A stretch of DNA of 64,000 nt from Fusobacterium sp. FSA-380-WT-3A (lineage in GTDB: Bacteria > Fusobacteriota > Fusobacteriia > Fusobacteriales > Fusobacteriaceae). Below are positions 50,624 through 60,218 of this stretch, piece after piece. The position numbers and the translations under genes were made by a program. Below the pieces are notes generated by a model. It worked only from the letters and a program-made list of their open reading frames with translations, had not been told where the DNA came from and made no database searches. Position 1 is the first letter of the stretch; each line of letters starts with the position of its first letter. The stretch covers positions 62,001-126,000 of the forward strand of contig NZ_JABAFQ010000003.1 in assembly GCF_012843705.1 (NCBI RefSeq), written 5' to 3'.

Positions 50624-53600
50624 TTATTTTTCATATTTTACTTCTACTCTTCTATTTAATGCTCTTCCCTCTTTTGTTCTGTTGTCTGCTACTGGTCTAT
50701 CTTCTCCATATCCTTTTGTTTCATATTTTAATTTTTCATTTGTTACATTTTTCTTCAACTCTTCTTCTACTGCTTTTACTCTTCTTTCTGATAGACCTTG
50801 ATTATATTCTCTTGTTCCTGTCCAGTCTGTATGTCCTTCTAGTTTTAATGTCCCTTTATATTTTTTCTTATTCAATTCTTTTGATATTTTAGCTATCTCT
50901 TCTTTTCCTTCAGGTTTAATTTCTGATTTATCAAAGTCAAATAGATTTGTTAATGAAAAATCTTTTAAACTACTAAATTTATATCTAAATCCTAAATTAA
51001 ATTGCCATGAATTATCATCTCTATGACCAAATTGTCTTTCTATATCTGCATATACATATAGATTTTCTGTCATATTCTTAGCTGCTCCTATTCCTACATC
51101 AAACCAAGTCCCTTTATTTTTGTAATTTCTAAACTCTTCACCTAATGAACCTGTCATATCCACAGCATTTATATCTTGTTCTCCTAAAAATTCATGATTT
51201 ACATCTGCTTTCAAGTAAATTGTATTGTCTTTTCCATTATCATTATAGAAATCATGTCCTAATCTAAATCCTACACGACCAATTAAACTATGAATATCAC
51301 TATAATCTACTTTTGTACCTTGATTTGTTGTATAATCTGCATCATCTATATATGTATATTGTAATTGTACTTGTGGTTCAAAGTATGTTTTTTCTGTTAA
51401 ATCATATCTCTTTCCAAATTCTGCACTTGCTCCTAAGAATAGATTTCTGAAATCTCCTTCTACTTTAGCTCCAGTTTCTCTTCCATTTATGCTAAAGTTA
51501 CTTGACATTCTTCCTATTCTAAATACATAATCACTATAGAAACCATCATTATATACATTTGTGTCATATAACCATAAAGCTACACGGTCTACATCTGCTT
51601 CTCCTATTATATTTTTATATTCCATAGTTCCTTCTGTATATTCAAGAGCTATTCCTCTATATTCATTTCCTTCTCCATCGTCCATTGGATAAGTTTTATC
51701 ATAACCTATTTGGTACATATTATTACGTAATCTATATTCTTCATCTTCTCCAACTCTATCATTTCTAATTCTTGTCCAAATTCCTTCATTACCATCTACA
51801 AAACTCATATCTCCTAGACGTTTATTAAGGTTATCCATATATACTGCACTTGCATAGTTAGCTCTTGACATTTCTATAACAGTTTTTCCACCATCATTAA
51901 GGTCTTCTCCTAATCTTGTTAAGTACCAGTTTTGAGAAGCATCAAATTTCTCTTCTTCAAGAGTATTAGTTTCTTCATCAGATAAAGCTACTTCTAAAGT
52001 TGTTAGGGTATTTTCAGTATTAACTTTTTTTCCCGAAACAAGTTTATCTCCTGGTTTTTTATTGCTAGCTTTTTCTCCATTATAAACTATATTTTCTTCT
52101 ACAGCTTCATGATTATAATCTTCATAACGTGTTTCAAAAGAAACATCATTAATACCTTTTTCTTTTACTTCATTTACTTTAAATTCTACTTTTCCATGAG
52201 CTTCTTTACTTAAAGTAGCAAAACGTAATTTTTCTCCATAATCTAATTCTAAAATACTGTCTGTTAAATTTACTTTTTGAGTTAATACTTTAGATTGATT
52301 ATCTTGATTTTCTCCTAAAGACATTACTTCAATTCCATTATCTACATCATAAATATATAACATATTTCCTAATGATTTATTATCTGCATTTAATGTTAAA
52401 TTAAAAGTTCCTTCTCCTGATAGATTTTTTATTCTTAAAGCATTTCCATCATGTGTTAAATCGACAACTCCACCACCTTCAGCAAAATTAAGATTAGTTA
52501 TAAAACTTTGTCCTAATACATTCCATGTAGCATTATTTCCTAAATTTATAGTAACCTCTCCATCTGATTCTATATCTTTTGTAAATTTATCATTACGAAA
52601 ATCTATTTCTTCTTTTTTAAATTCTTCTATCTCAAAATAATCATCTACCCTTCCAACAAAATATCCTCCATTAGACATATCTAAATGTACTTTTCCACCA
52701 TTTGCTGCAAGAACTTCTCCTACTATCTCTGTACTATTCTCACTATTACTTATTTCTATTACTGAATCTCCTTTTCCTGAAATAATATCTCCTATTAACT
52801 TAATATTACCATTTCCTATTACTTCTATTTTTCCACCAGATGTTGCCATTAATGCTATATCAGTATTTTTTATAATATTCTTTTCTACATCCTCTTCAGT
52901 TTCTGTATTTTTATTACTATAATAGTCATTTCCTGATATTACTGTTAAATTTCCTGTTACTGTAGATGTAGAATTTGTTCCTTCAGAATATATTCCTACA
53001 TTATTAATTCTATCTCCGTCTATTCCATCATGTCCTGTATTACTTATTACTGTAGTATTTCCTGTTAATGAAATATTACCACCATTTACTGCTTGAATTA
53101 TTGGTCTTACTAAAAGATTATCTCCTTCATAATCAGATATTAAATAATCATTTCCTTCAAAATAGCTATTTCCATTAAATGTAAAATCAGAATTATTTGC
53201 TGTAACTGCTATATCACTAGAAGTTACTTTCACATCTTTAATTCCATCTAAGTTAAGTTTTGTTTCATTTTCTAATCTTATTCCTTGTGTAACATTAAAT
53301 AATTGACTTACTGTAAAATTCGTTCCTGCTTCTCCTTTAATATCTTTTCCATTTATTTGTTTTCCAGTACTTTTAATGTTAAGAGTATTTCCAGTTAATG
53401 AAGTATTACCACCTTTAGCATAAATTCCAAATGTATTATTATCTTCTGACATAGAATAAATATTTATATTTCCAGAAGTAGAAAGATTTATTGCTCCGTT
53501 ATCTGTATATAAAGATTTTTCTGTAGCTGCTATATAAAAATCTTTTCCTATAGAATTTTCATTATTTTTTACATCAACTACTCCTTTAGAATAAATACCA

Positions 53601-54718
53601 TTTTTAGATTTTGCTATAATATTTCCTTCTTCATCAGTTTCTCCAATTAAAAGAGAAGTTGTTTTAATATTTGTTGTTCCATCTTTTTCATTCATTATTC
53701 CATTTTCTAATGTATTTATTACTACACTATTTTCTGAAGTTATATCTACTTCTCCTATATTATTTTGTATTCCATTAGTTGATGAATTTATTGATAAACT
53801 GCTAACAATTATTGTTGTTATTCCACTTGTATCAGTACTGTCTCCTCCAAAAAATCCTTTTTTAGAAAAACATCCATTTATTATCCCACTTCCGTCCATT
53901 GCTTCAATATTTATTATTCCACTTTTTTCTGCTTCACCTTTTACTTTTATATTCAATGTTCCATATATATTTTCTATTCCATTTTTACTTGCATTTATAT
54001 CTAAACTATTTTTTAAACTTAAAGTTGTGTTACTTTCAATTTCTTGTGCTTTTGTAATAAAAGAACCAGCTTCATTTAATCCATTTATTATTCCATTTCC
54101 TTTTTCAGCAGTTAAATTAAGTTCCTCTCCATTTATGATAACTTCTCCATATTTTTTATCTCCATTATTATTAATAGCTGCTTGATTAGTATAATATCCT
54201 GATGTTCCTTTTGAATGAATATCTATTTTTCCACTTACATAAATTTCTGTTTTTCCTTTTTTATTATCAATACCCTGTCCACCAGAAGTAATTGTTAAAC
54301 TTCCTACTTTTCTATCTTCACTTCCTATCTCTACATTTCCTTTACATGTTCTATCATCTCCCCAAGAAGTAAAAATTCCATTATCTCCTGAATTAATAGT
54401 TATTTCATTAGCAAAAACTTTTACTACTGGATTTATAGCATCACTACTTTGTATTCCATTTGAAGCTGCATTTACAGTTAGATTTCCACTTACATCTATA
54501 TTCCCATTAAATCCTATTCCTATTTTAGTTCCTTCTGGTTTTGTGCTTACAATCAAATCTCCTTCTACTGTTTTATTTATATTTGATCCCCATAAAGGTC
54601 CTATTTCTTCCCCATATCCAATACTACCAGTTATTAAAAAAGTAGTTATCAATGCCAATGTTATTTTAACTTTTTTCTTAAGCCATCTCTTTAAACTTTT
54701 CTCAATATTATCTTTCAT
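50624..54718 (-). CDS. autotransporter adhesin-like protein with a C-terminal OmpA domain
   Basis: A 1364-residue surface protein. It opens with an extended signal region (RWLKKKVKITLALITTFLITG). Residues about 40-960 are a repetitive Ser/Thr/Asn/Gly-rich passenger with many short beta-helix-like strands (GNLTV, NGI, GSLTI). A beta-barrel follows (about 975-1255; GIWTRIRND, ending in FNLGFRYKF). Uniquely, the chain continues into an OmpA-like peptidoglycan-binding domain (about 1260-1364; FDKSEIKPEGKEEIAKIS, LEGHTDWTGTREYN, GLSERRVKAV, LNRRVEVKYE). GGGGG-type ribosome site. The passenger's binding target is unknown. Confidence 0.9.
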   Translation of the reverse strand: MKDNIEKSLKRWLKKKVKITLALITTFLITGSIGYGEEIGPLWGSNINKTVEGDLIVSTKPEGTKIGIGFNGNIDVSGNLTVNAASNGIQSSDAINPVVKVFANEITINSGDNGIFTSWGDDRTCKGNVEIGSEDRKVGSLTITSGGQGIDNKKGKTEIYVSGKIDIHSKGTSGYYTNQAAINNNGDKKYGEVIINGEELNLTAEKGNGIINGLNEAGSFITKAQEIESNTTLSLKNSLDINASKNGIENIYGTLNIKVKGEAEKSGIINIEAMDGSGIINGCFSKKGFFGGDSTDTSGITTIIVSSLSINSSTNGIQNNIGEVDITSENSVVINTLENGIMNEKDGTTNIKTTSLLIGETDEEGNIIAKSKNGIYSKGVVDVKNNENSIGKDFYIAATEKSLYTDNGAINLSTSGNINIYSMSEDNNTFGIYAKGGNTSLTGNTLNIKSTGKQINGKDIKGEAGTNFTVSQLFNVTQGIRLENETKLNLDGIKDVKVTSSDIAVTANNSDFTFNGNSYFEGNDYLISDYEGDNLLVRPIIQAVNGGNISLTGNTTVISNTGHDGIDGDRINNVGIYSEGTNSTSTVTGNLTVISGNDYYSNKNTETEEDVEKNIIKNTDIALMATSGGKIEVIGNGNIKLIGDIISGKGDSVIEISNSENSTEIVGEVLAANGGKVHLDMSNGGYFVGRVDDYFEIEEFKKEEIDFRNDKFTKDIESDGEVTINLGNNATWNVLGQSFITNLNFAEGGGVVDLTHDGNALRIKNLSGEGTFNLTLNADNKSLGNMLYIYDVDNGIEVMSLGENQDNQSKVLTQKVNLTDSILELDYGEKLRFATLSKEAHGKVEFKVNEVKEKGINDVSFETRYEDYNHEAVEENIVYNGEKASNKKPGDKLVSGKKVNTENTLTTLEVALSDEETNTLEEEKFDASQNWYLTRLGEDLNDGGKTVIEMSRANYASAVYMDNLNKRLGDMSFVDGNEGIWTRIRNDRVGEDEEYRLRNNMYQIGYDKTYPMDDGEGNEYRGIALEYTEGTMEYKNIIGEADVDRVALWLYDTNVYNDGFYSDYVFRIGRMSSNFSINGRETGAKVEGDFRNLFLGASAEFGKRYDLTEKTYFEPQVQLQYTYIDDADYTTNQGTKVDYSDIHSLIGRVGFRLGHDFYNDNGKDNTIYLKADVNHEFLGEQDINAVDMTGSLGEEFRNYKNKGTWFDVGIGAAKNMTENLYVYADIERQFGHRDDNSWQFNLGFRYKFSSLKDFSLTNLFDFDKSEIKPEGKEEIAKISKELNKKKYKGTLKLEGHTDWTGTREYNQGLSERRVKAVEEELKKNVTNEKLKYETKGYGEDRPVADNRTKEGRALNRRVEVKYEK

Positions 54719-54797
54719 AATACACCCCCACAGTAATAAATAAATTTTTTTAAAAAAAAAGCAATCTAAAACAGATATAAAAAAACTCTCGTTTTTT

Positions 54798-54806
54798 TTT
54801 ATACCA
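54798..54806 (-). promoter_or_regulatory. possible extended -10 of the autotransporter gene
   Basis: TGGTATAAA on the minus strand, 80-90 bases before the start codon, is an extended -10 type sequence. No convincing -35 is visible. The leader that follows contains an ACGAGAG-type sequence and a long T/A tract. Confidence 0.35.
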
Positions 54807-55087
54807 TCTCAAATTGCAATCATTACATTTATCCCTTAATAGAAGTTTACTACAAAAAAAAAAATCAATACCCTCTCTATTAAAATAACACTTAATTATC
54901 CAAAATATTATTTATATTAAGTAATTTTTATATTAAAATATTACAAAAAATATTTTTTTAGATTACATTTATTTTTTATATTTATATTATAACAAATGAC
55001 AAAATTTGTCTTTATGCTTTATATTAAATTAATATTATTAGATAATTAAATTTTTATTCTTAATCCTACTCTTAATAAATAAAAAAT

Positions 55088-55431
55088 TTGGTAACAAATA
55101 ATATAAACTTCTAAAATTTTGGCACAACTTTTATAATCTATATTTGCAATAGTTACATCTATTTTTTATAATTTGTGCCAAAGTGCCACTTTTTCCTATA
55201 CTCCTATTTTTTTTATAAAATACTTCACAAAAAAATTTTATATATAAGAGAGAGTGATTTTTTTGAAGTTTTGGTAACAAATTCTTTTTAACTTATTTAA
55301 TATTAATAGTTTATAACTATATTTTTGTAATATTTTTTGGCAACACTTTGGCACATATTTATTATAACATATTATTTTATCTGAAATTAAAAATTTTAAG
55401 TTTTGGCACACTTTTGGCAACAACTGGCACA
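55088..55431. repeat. array of TTGG(C/T)A(A)CA motifs upstream of the autotransporter
   Basis: The 798-bp gap between the autotransporter and LysE genes holds no convincing gene. It carries about ten copies of TTGGCACA, TTGGCAACA or TTGGTAACA: 55088, 55119, 55174 and 55182 (inverted), 55271, 55337, 55348, 55403, 55414 and 55424. Copies at 55271, 55337 and 55403 are exactly 66 bases apart, and the neighbours at 55337/55348 and 55403/55414/55424 are 10-11 bases apart. A 72-codon minus-strand frame through it has a TTG start and no ribosome site. A protein-binding array or a decayed repeat coding sequence are both possible. Confidence 0.45.
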
Positions 55432-55516
55432 TTTTTATTAAATTAGCAAAAAACAAAAAAAGAATATATATTATATAATTTAATTATAAATATATAATAT
55501 ACATTCCTTAATAATA

Positions 55517-56143
55517 TTAATTTAATTTTGCTTTTAATAACATAACTCCCAAAATAATATAAATTATTCCTGAAACTTTTCTCATTATATTTGTTTTTTC
55601 TATACCTTTTAAAAGTTTTGAAGCAAATAAAACTAAAATTATTCCATATGTACTACTTGTTATAATAAAACTAATTCCCAAAATTAAAAAAGGAATTATT
55701 CCATAACTACTATTTTCATCTATAAACTGTGGTAAAAAAGCTAGAAAAAATATTGCTACCTTTGGATTTAATATATTAGTTAAAATTCCCTGTTTATAGA
55801 TTTCTAATAATTTTTTTCTTGGAAGATTTATATTTATAATATCTTTTTCTATCTTTTCTTTTTCTAATATACTTCTAAATCCTAAATAAATTAGATAGAA
55901 AGCTCCTAAATATTTTATTAAATTAAAGGCAAAAATAGATTTTACCAATATAGTTGAAAGCCCGAAAGCTATTAATAAGGTATGAAAAAGTACCCCTGTA
56001 GATATTCCCAAAACTGATACAATTCCAGAACTTTTCCCACCAGATATAGTTCTTCCTAAAATATACATTGTATCAGCTCCTGGAGTTAAATGTAAAATTA
56101 TACAAGAGGTAAAAAATACTCCATAATTAATTATTCCAAACAT
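55517..56143 (-). CDS. LysE/RhtB-family amino acid exporter
   Basis: A 208-residue polytopic membrane protein with six hydrophobic segments. The family motif is near the N-terminus: LTPGADTMYILGRTISGGKSSGIVSVLGISTG, as separate blocks of the LysE signature. NPKVAIFFLAFLPQF follows in the middle. Relatives export lysine, threonine or homoserine; the substrate is unknown here. It follows the DUF1847 gene by 14 bases on the same strand. Confidence 0.9.
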   Translation of the reverse strand: MFGIINYGVFFTSCIILHLTPGADTMYILGRTISGGKSSGIVSVLGISTGVLFHTLLIAFGLSTILVKSIFAFNLIKYLGAFYLIYLGFRSILEKEKIEKDIININLPRKKLLEIYKQGILTNILNPKVAIFFLAFLPQFIDENSSYGIIPFLILGISFIITSSTYGIILVLFASKLLKGIEKTNIMRKVSGIIYIILGVMLLKAKLN

Positions 56144-56157
56144 TTTTTCTCCACCTT

Positions 56158-56784
56158 TTACTTATTAAAAAGTTTTTTGTTATAATATCCCTCTGCCAAA
56201 TAAATAGCTGCCAAAGGATTATGGCCTAAAACTCTATCTTTTACAGCAAGAACTGTTATTGGAGCATCTGAATGTTTTATAAAAAGTGTATCATGCCCAA
56301 CACATAGACCTAATAATATATTAAAATCTGTTTTCTGTGAATTTAAAAATTCTGCCTGTCCAATGGGATTACACATAGCCTCAAACTCACAATTTGGTCT
56401 TACTTGTTTTTCTCTTTCTATTCCTATAAATTTTTTGCTCACTCCACCACTTTTACAAATTATAGAATTTATTTGAAAACCATGATGCCTTAAAATTTTT
56501 CCAACTATTTTTGCTTCTTTTGATAATCCTAAACAAAAAGCTAAACCTATTTTTTTATAATTCATTCTTTTAGCAAAATCTAATATTTCTTGAATTCTTG
56601 TTAATTGACAATAACCTTCAGATTCCACTAAGGCTGAATTATGAGCTATCTCTAATTCTTCATCTTTATATAAAGATTTTATCTCTTCTAATTTTTCTAA
56701 TTCTCTACAAGGACAATTAGTTGGTGATGATTCTATATCTCCCTTTGTACAACTATGTTTTTCACATAAATCACAAGTATACAT
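56158..56784 (-). CDS. DUF1847 cysteine-rich protein
   Basis: A 208-residue soluble protein. The N-terminal cysteine cluster (CDLCEKHSC, then NCPCRE) and further cysteines in CLGLSKEAK, CNPIGQ and GLCVGHD mark the DUF1847 family, which probably binds a metal or iron-sulfur centre. Its function is unknown. AGGAGG lies before the ATG. It is cotranscribed with the LysE exporter and divergent from the metallo-hydrolase gene. Confidence 0.85.
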   Translation of the reverse strand: MYTCDLCEKHSCTKGDIESSPTNCPCRELEKLEEIKSLYKDEELEIAHNSALVESEGYCQLTRIQEILDFAKRMNYKKIGLAFCLGLSKEAKIVGKILRHHGFQINSIICKSGGVSKKFIGIEREKQVRPNCEFEAMCNPIGQAEFLNSQKTDFNILLGLCVGHDTLFIKHSDAPITVLAVKDRVLGHNPLAAIYLAEGYYNKKLFNK

Positions 56785-56884
56785 AAATTACCTCCTAAAA
56801 CTTTTTATAACTGTTATTCTTTAGAATCTTATGTTTTCCTTTTTTCTTTTTACTATTCAAATTATTAGTCAAAGATTAAAAAAT

Positions 56885-56913
56885 TTGAATTTAATATGTT
56901 TATATAGTAAAAT
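56885..56913 (+). promoter_or_regulatory. promoter of the metallo-hydrolase gene
   Basis: TTGAAT (56885-56890) and TAAAAT (56908-56913), spaced by 17 bases, 45 bases ahead of the start codon. Confidence 0.55.
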
Positions 56914-56957
56914 ATTATTACTGAACAAACTATTAACTGAAACGTAGAAAGGCAAAG

Positions 56958-57791
56958 ATGAAAAAAGAAAATTATTACAAAATATCCAATCCTTTTAAAA
57001 ATATCTATAGGATTTATGAACCAGGAGATATTTTTTCTACTTTAATTATAGGAGAGGAGAAAGCTCTACTTATAGACACAGGACACGGATTTGAAAATTT
57101 AAAAGAGGTGGTAAAAAAAATAACCTCTCTTCCTTTAATGGTTCTTAATACCCATGGACATTTAGACCATACAGGAGGAAACTATCTTTTTGATGAAATA
57201 TATATCAATCCAAAGGATATTCCACTATATTATAAATATGAAAAAGAAAAAAAGATGATGATTGAAACCTACAAAGAATTATATAAAGAAAGAAATCTAG
57301 TAATGTGGGCAGATGATTTTAATGAGGAAAAGTTTTTAAAAACAACAACAAAAGCTTTTATCCCTTTAGAAAATAATCAGATTATAGATTTAGGAAATAG
57401 AAAATTAGAGGTTATTGAAGTTCCAGGGCATACTCTTGGACATGTGGTTATACTTGATTACGAAACAGGAATAGTGTTTTCTGGTGACGCAGTTTCTACT
57501 TCTATATGGATATATTATAACAATGGAATTTCTCCAGAAGAATATATTGAAAATTTAGAAGTTTTAAAAAAATATCCAATAAAAGGATTTTTATCTGCTC
57601 ATGTAGAAAATTTACTTCCTCAATCTCTAATAACAGAATTACAAAATTTAATTAGAGAGAGAGACCCTGAAAAAAGTAAAGTTTTCACTCATAGAAGAAA
57701 TGGAGAAAAAGCTCTAATTTTTAGAAAAGATGTTGAAACTTTAGGTAGGCTTTATTTACTTTATTCTATAAAAGAAAAATATAAAGTATAA
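56958..57791 (+). CDS. metallo-beta-lactamase-fold hydrolase
   Basis: A 277-residue cytosolic enzyme. Metal ligands are visible: NTHGHLDHTGG (the HxHxDH motif), EVPGHTLGH, FSGDAVS and SAHVE. It has no signal peptide and lacks antibiotic-lactamase features, so a thioester, lactone or phosphodiester substrate is more likely; it cannot be named. The gene starts with AAAGG upstream and is followed 45 bases later by the nitroreductase. Confidence 0.88.
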   Translation: MKKENYYKISNPFKNIYRIYEPGDIFSTLIIGEEKALLIDTGHGFENLKEVVKKITSLPLMVLNTHGHLDHTGGNYLFDEIYINPKDIPLYYKYEKEKKMMIETYKELYKERNLVMWADDFNEEKFLKTTTKAFIPLENNQIIDLGNRKLEVIEVPGHTLGHVVILDYETGIVFSGDAVSTSIWIYYNNGISPEEYIENLEVLKKYPIKGFLSAHVENLLPQSLITELQNLIRERDPEKSKVFTHRRNGEKALIFRKDVETLGRLYLLYSIKEKYKV

Positions 57792-57836
57792 TTTTTTATT
57801 AAATCTGGGGTTAATCCCTTTTAGTGAGGTGAGATT

Positions 57837-58382
57837 ATGGATTTTAAAAATTTACAAAATTTACGTGAAAGTTGTCGTGTGTACAAACAAGACAAAGTTC
57901 CTAGAGAACTTTTAACTGACTTAATTGAGGTTGCTCGTCTTAGTCCTAGTGGTTGTAACTCTCAACCTTGGCATTTTATCATAGTTGATGAGCCAAAAGC
58001 TCTTTCTAATGTAGTAGAAGCTCTTGATGATAACGGACTTACAGGTTGCCCTTGGGGAGATAAAGTTCCAGCTTTTATAGTTATCTGTGAAGAAAAAGCA
58101 AAATTAATGCCTGGCGTAGCTGAACATTATGGTTCACAACATTTTGCTCAAATGGATATTGGTATGGCTGCAATGGCTATCTGTTATGAAGCTACTGCTC
58201 TTGGTCTTGGAACTTGTATGATTGGAACTATAAATCAAGAAAAAATAAAAAAATCTTTAGGAATTCCTGAAGATAAAATAGTTCGTCTTCTTATTACTGT
58301 TGGTTATCCTGCAACTAATGGAGAGCCTAGACAAAAAAGAAGAAAAAATTTAGATGAGATTTTATCATATAATAGATGGTAA
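57837..58382 (+). CDS. nitroreductase-family flavoprotein
   Basis: A 181-residue FMN enzyme. The N-terminal RESCRVYKQDKVPRELL, the FMN-phosphate site SPSGCNSQPWHF and the later GMAAMAICYEATALGLGTC and GYPAT blocks are standard for the family. It reduces nitro groups, quinones or flavins with NAD(P)H; the physiological substrate is unknown. GAGGTGAG lies before the ATG. Possibly cotranscribed with the hydrolase upstream. Confidence 0.92.
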   Translation: MDFKNLQNLRESCRVYKQDKVPRELLTDLIEVARLSPSGCNSQPWHFIIVDEPKALSNVVEALDDNGLTGCPWGDKVPAFIVICEEKAKLMPGVAEHYGSQHFAQMDIGMAAMAICYEATALGLGTCMIGTINQEKIKKSLGIPEDKIVRLLITVGYPATNGEPRQKRRKNLDEILSYNRW

Positions 58383-58432
58383 AATAAAATTTTTCTAAAA
58401 TTTAATCAAAAAATTAATAAAGTAATTAAAAT

Positions 58433-58462
58433 AAAAGCTCAAGATTTTTCTTGAGCTTTTAT
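58433..58462 (+). terminator. terminator after the nitroreductase
   Basis: Stem AAAAGCTCAAG / CTTGAGCTTTT with a 6-base T-rich loop, followed by TATAATTTATTTTT, 50 bases past the stop. Confidence 0.8.
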
Positions 58463-58611
58463 AATTTATTTTTTATCTTTTTACTAAGTTTTTTCATTTA
58501 TTTTGAGAAAAATATTTTTTAAAATCTTTTTTAGATATCCTTTTTCGTTATAAATCAATTCTTTTTATTTATAATATTTTATATTAATAAAAATTTTTTT
58601 ATAAAAAACTA

Positions 58612-58640
58612 TTGAAAATATAATATACAAGGAATATAAT
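58612..58640 (+). promoter_or_regulatory. yifB promoter
   Basis: TTGAAA (58612-58617) and TATAAT (58635-58640) with 17-base spacing. A second TATAAT at 58655 lies closer to the gene and could be an alternative -10. The rest of the 301-bp gap is AT-rich without other features. Confidence 0.6.
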
Positions 58641-58683
58641 TAATAAAAAACAGGTATAATATATTAATTAGGAGAAAATATTT

Positions 58684-60207
58684 ATGATAATAAAAGTCAA
58701 AAGTTTAGGTTACTTTGGAATTGAATCTTTTTTAACAGAAGTAGAAGTTGATATTTCTAATGGATTACCAACTTTTAATATAGTAGGACTTGGGGATACT
58801 GCTATAAATGAAAGTAAAGAAAGAATAAAGGCTGGAATAAGAAATAGTGGCTATAAATTAGACCCAAAAAGAATTATAGTAAATCTTACTCCAGCAAATA
58901 TAAAAAAAGTAGGAACTCATTTTGACTTGCCTATAACTGTTGTAATTATTTGTGGACAAAAAGCTTTTGACTATAAAAAAGAAATCTTAGAAAATTATCT
59001 TTTTATGGGAGAAATCTCTCTTAGTGGAGATTTAAAAAGAACTCAAGGAATAGTAAATGGTGCTATATTAGCTAAAGAGTTAGGATATAAAGGAATAGTA
59101 ATTCCTTTTGATAATTTAAAAGAGGGAAGTCTAATAAAAGGAATAGATGTAATTGTTGTAAAAAATCTAAAAGACATCGAAATTTTTTTGACAACAGGAG
59201 AATTTCAAAAAATAGAAAATTCTACTAATATTGATAAAAAATTAGAAGATATATATAATGAAGATTTAGATTTTTCTCATGTAAAAGGTCAAGAAAAAGC
59301 AAAAAGAGCCTTAGAAATTTGTGCTGCTGGTGGACATAATTTTTTAATGGTAGGAACTCCCGGTTGTGGAAAAACTATGTTAGCTAAAAGAATAATGTCA
59401 ATTTTACCACCTCTTACAGAAGATGAAAAAATAGAACTTACAAAGTTATATAGTATTGCAGGAAAATTAACAGAAGAAAATCCAATAATTACAAAAAGAC
59501 CTTTTAGAAGTCCACATCATACAAGTAGTGGAGTAGCTATTATTGGTGGTGGAAGAACTCCAGCTTTAGGAGAGATTACTTTAGCCAACAAAGGAGTTTT
59601 ATTTTTAGATGAAATTGTAGAATTTAAAAAAGATATTCTTGAAAATTTAAGAGAACCTTTAGAGGAGAAAAAAATATCTATAACAAGAGCTGGTTATCGG
59701 GTAGAGTTTCCAAGTGACTTTATTCTTCTAGCCTCATGTAATCCTTGTAAATGTGGTATGTACTTTGAACCTAATGGACTTTGCACTTGTACACCTAATG
59801 AAGTTTCAAATTATATGAAAAAATTATCTGGACCAATTTTAGATAGAATTGATTTAAAAATAGAGATGACTAGATTATCAGAAGATGAACTTTTAGACAA
59901 TTCTTTAAAAGAAACTTCTGAAGAGATTAGAAAAAGAGTTATAAATGCTAGAAATCTTCAAAAGAAAAGATTTAATTCAGATAAATTAAATAGTCATATG
60001 ACGAGAAATGATATTGAAAAATTTATAGTTTTAGATGAAAATTTAAAAATTTTATTAAAGACTGCTATAAAAAATCTTAATTTATCAGCAAGGGCTTATG
60101 ATAGAATATTAAAAGTAGCTCGTACAATAGCTGACTTATCTAATAGTAAAAATATAGAAAGGGAGCATTTATTTGAAGCTATCTCATATAGAATAACTGA
60201 AAGGTAG
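58684..60207 (+). CDS. yifB: YifB/ComM-family Mg-chelatase-like AAA+ ATPase
   Basis: A 507-residue ATPase. The N-terminal ChlI-like domain (1-165) has SFLTEVEVDISNGLPTFNIVG and NLTPANIKK. The AAA+ domain follows (about 190-395) with Walker A GTPGCGKTM, FRSPHHTSSG and LFLDEIVEF, plus CNPC...CNCT-type cysteines (CNPCKCGMYF, LCTCTP). ComM relatives are helicases for branch migration in natural transformation. It is followed 11 bases later by a hydrolase gene. Confidence 0.94.
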   Translation: MIIKVKSLGYFGIESFLTEVEVDISNGLPTFNIVGLGDTAINESKERIKAGIRNSGYKLDPKRIIVNLTPANIKKVGTHFDLPITVVIICGQKAFDYKKEILENYLFMGEISLSGDLKRTQGIVNGAILAKELGYKGIVIPFDNLKEGSLIKGIDVIVVKNLKDIEIFLTTGEFQKIENSTNIDKKLEDIYNEDLDFSHVKGQEKAKRALEICAAGGHNFLMVGTPGCGKTMLAKRIMSILPPLTEDEKIELTKLYSIAGKLTEENPIITKRPFRSPHHTSSGVAIIGGGRTPALGEITLANKGVLFLDEIVEFKKDILENLREPLEEKKISITRAGYRVEFPSDFILLASCNPCKCGMYFEPNGLCTCTPNEVSNYMKKLSGPILDRIDLKIEMTRLSEDELLDNSLKETSEEIRKRVINARNLQKKRFNSDKLNSHMTRNDIEKFIVLDENLKILLKTAIKNLNLSARAYDRILKVARTIADLSNSKNIEREHLFEAISYRITER

Positions 60208-60218
60208 ATGAAAGAAAA

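Noticed and set aside
50614-50892. Leucine-rich plus-strand frame opposite the autotransporter C-terminus
   Set aside because: Antisense of the Lys/Glu-rich OmpA domain; hydrophobic only because of complementarity.
51900-54600. Passenger repeats as a possible CRISPR-like or tandem DNA repeat
   Set aside because: The short GN/NGI segments are degenerate protein-level repeats of a beta-helix, without constant DNA repeats or spacers.
55238-55456. 72-codon minus-strand frame with repeated CQ-containing segments
   Set aside because: It begins with TTG, has no ribosome site, has biased composition explained by the TTGGCA motif array, and matches no family I know. Reported as a motif array instead.
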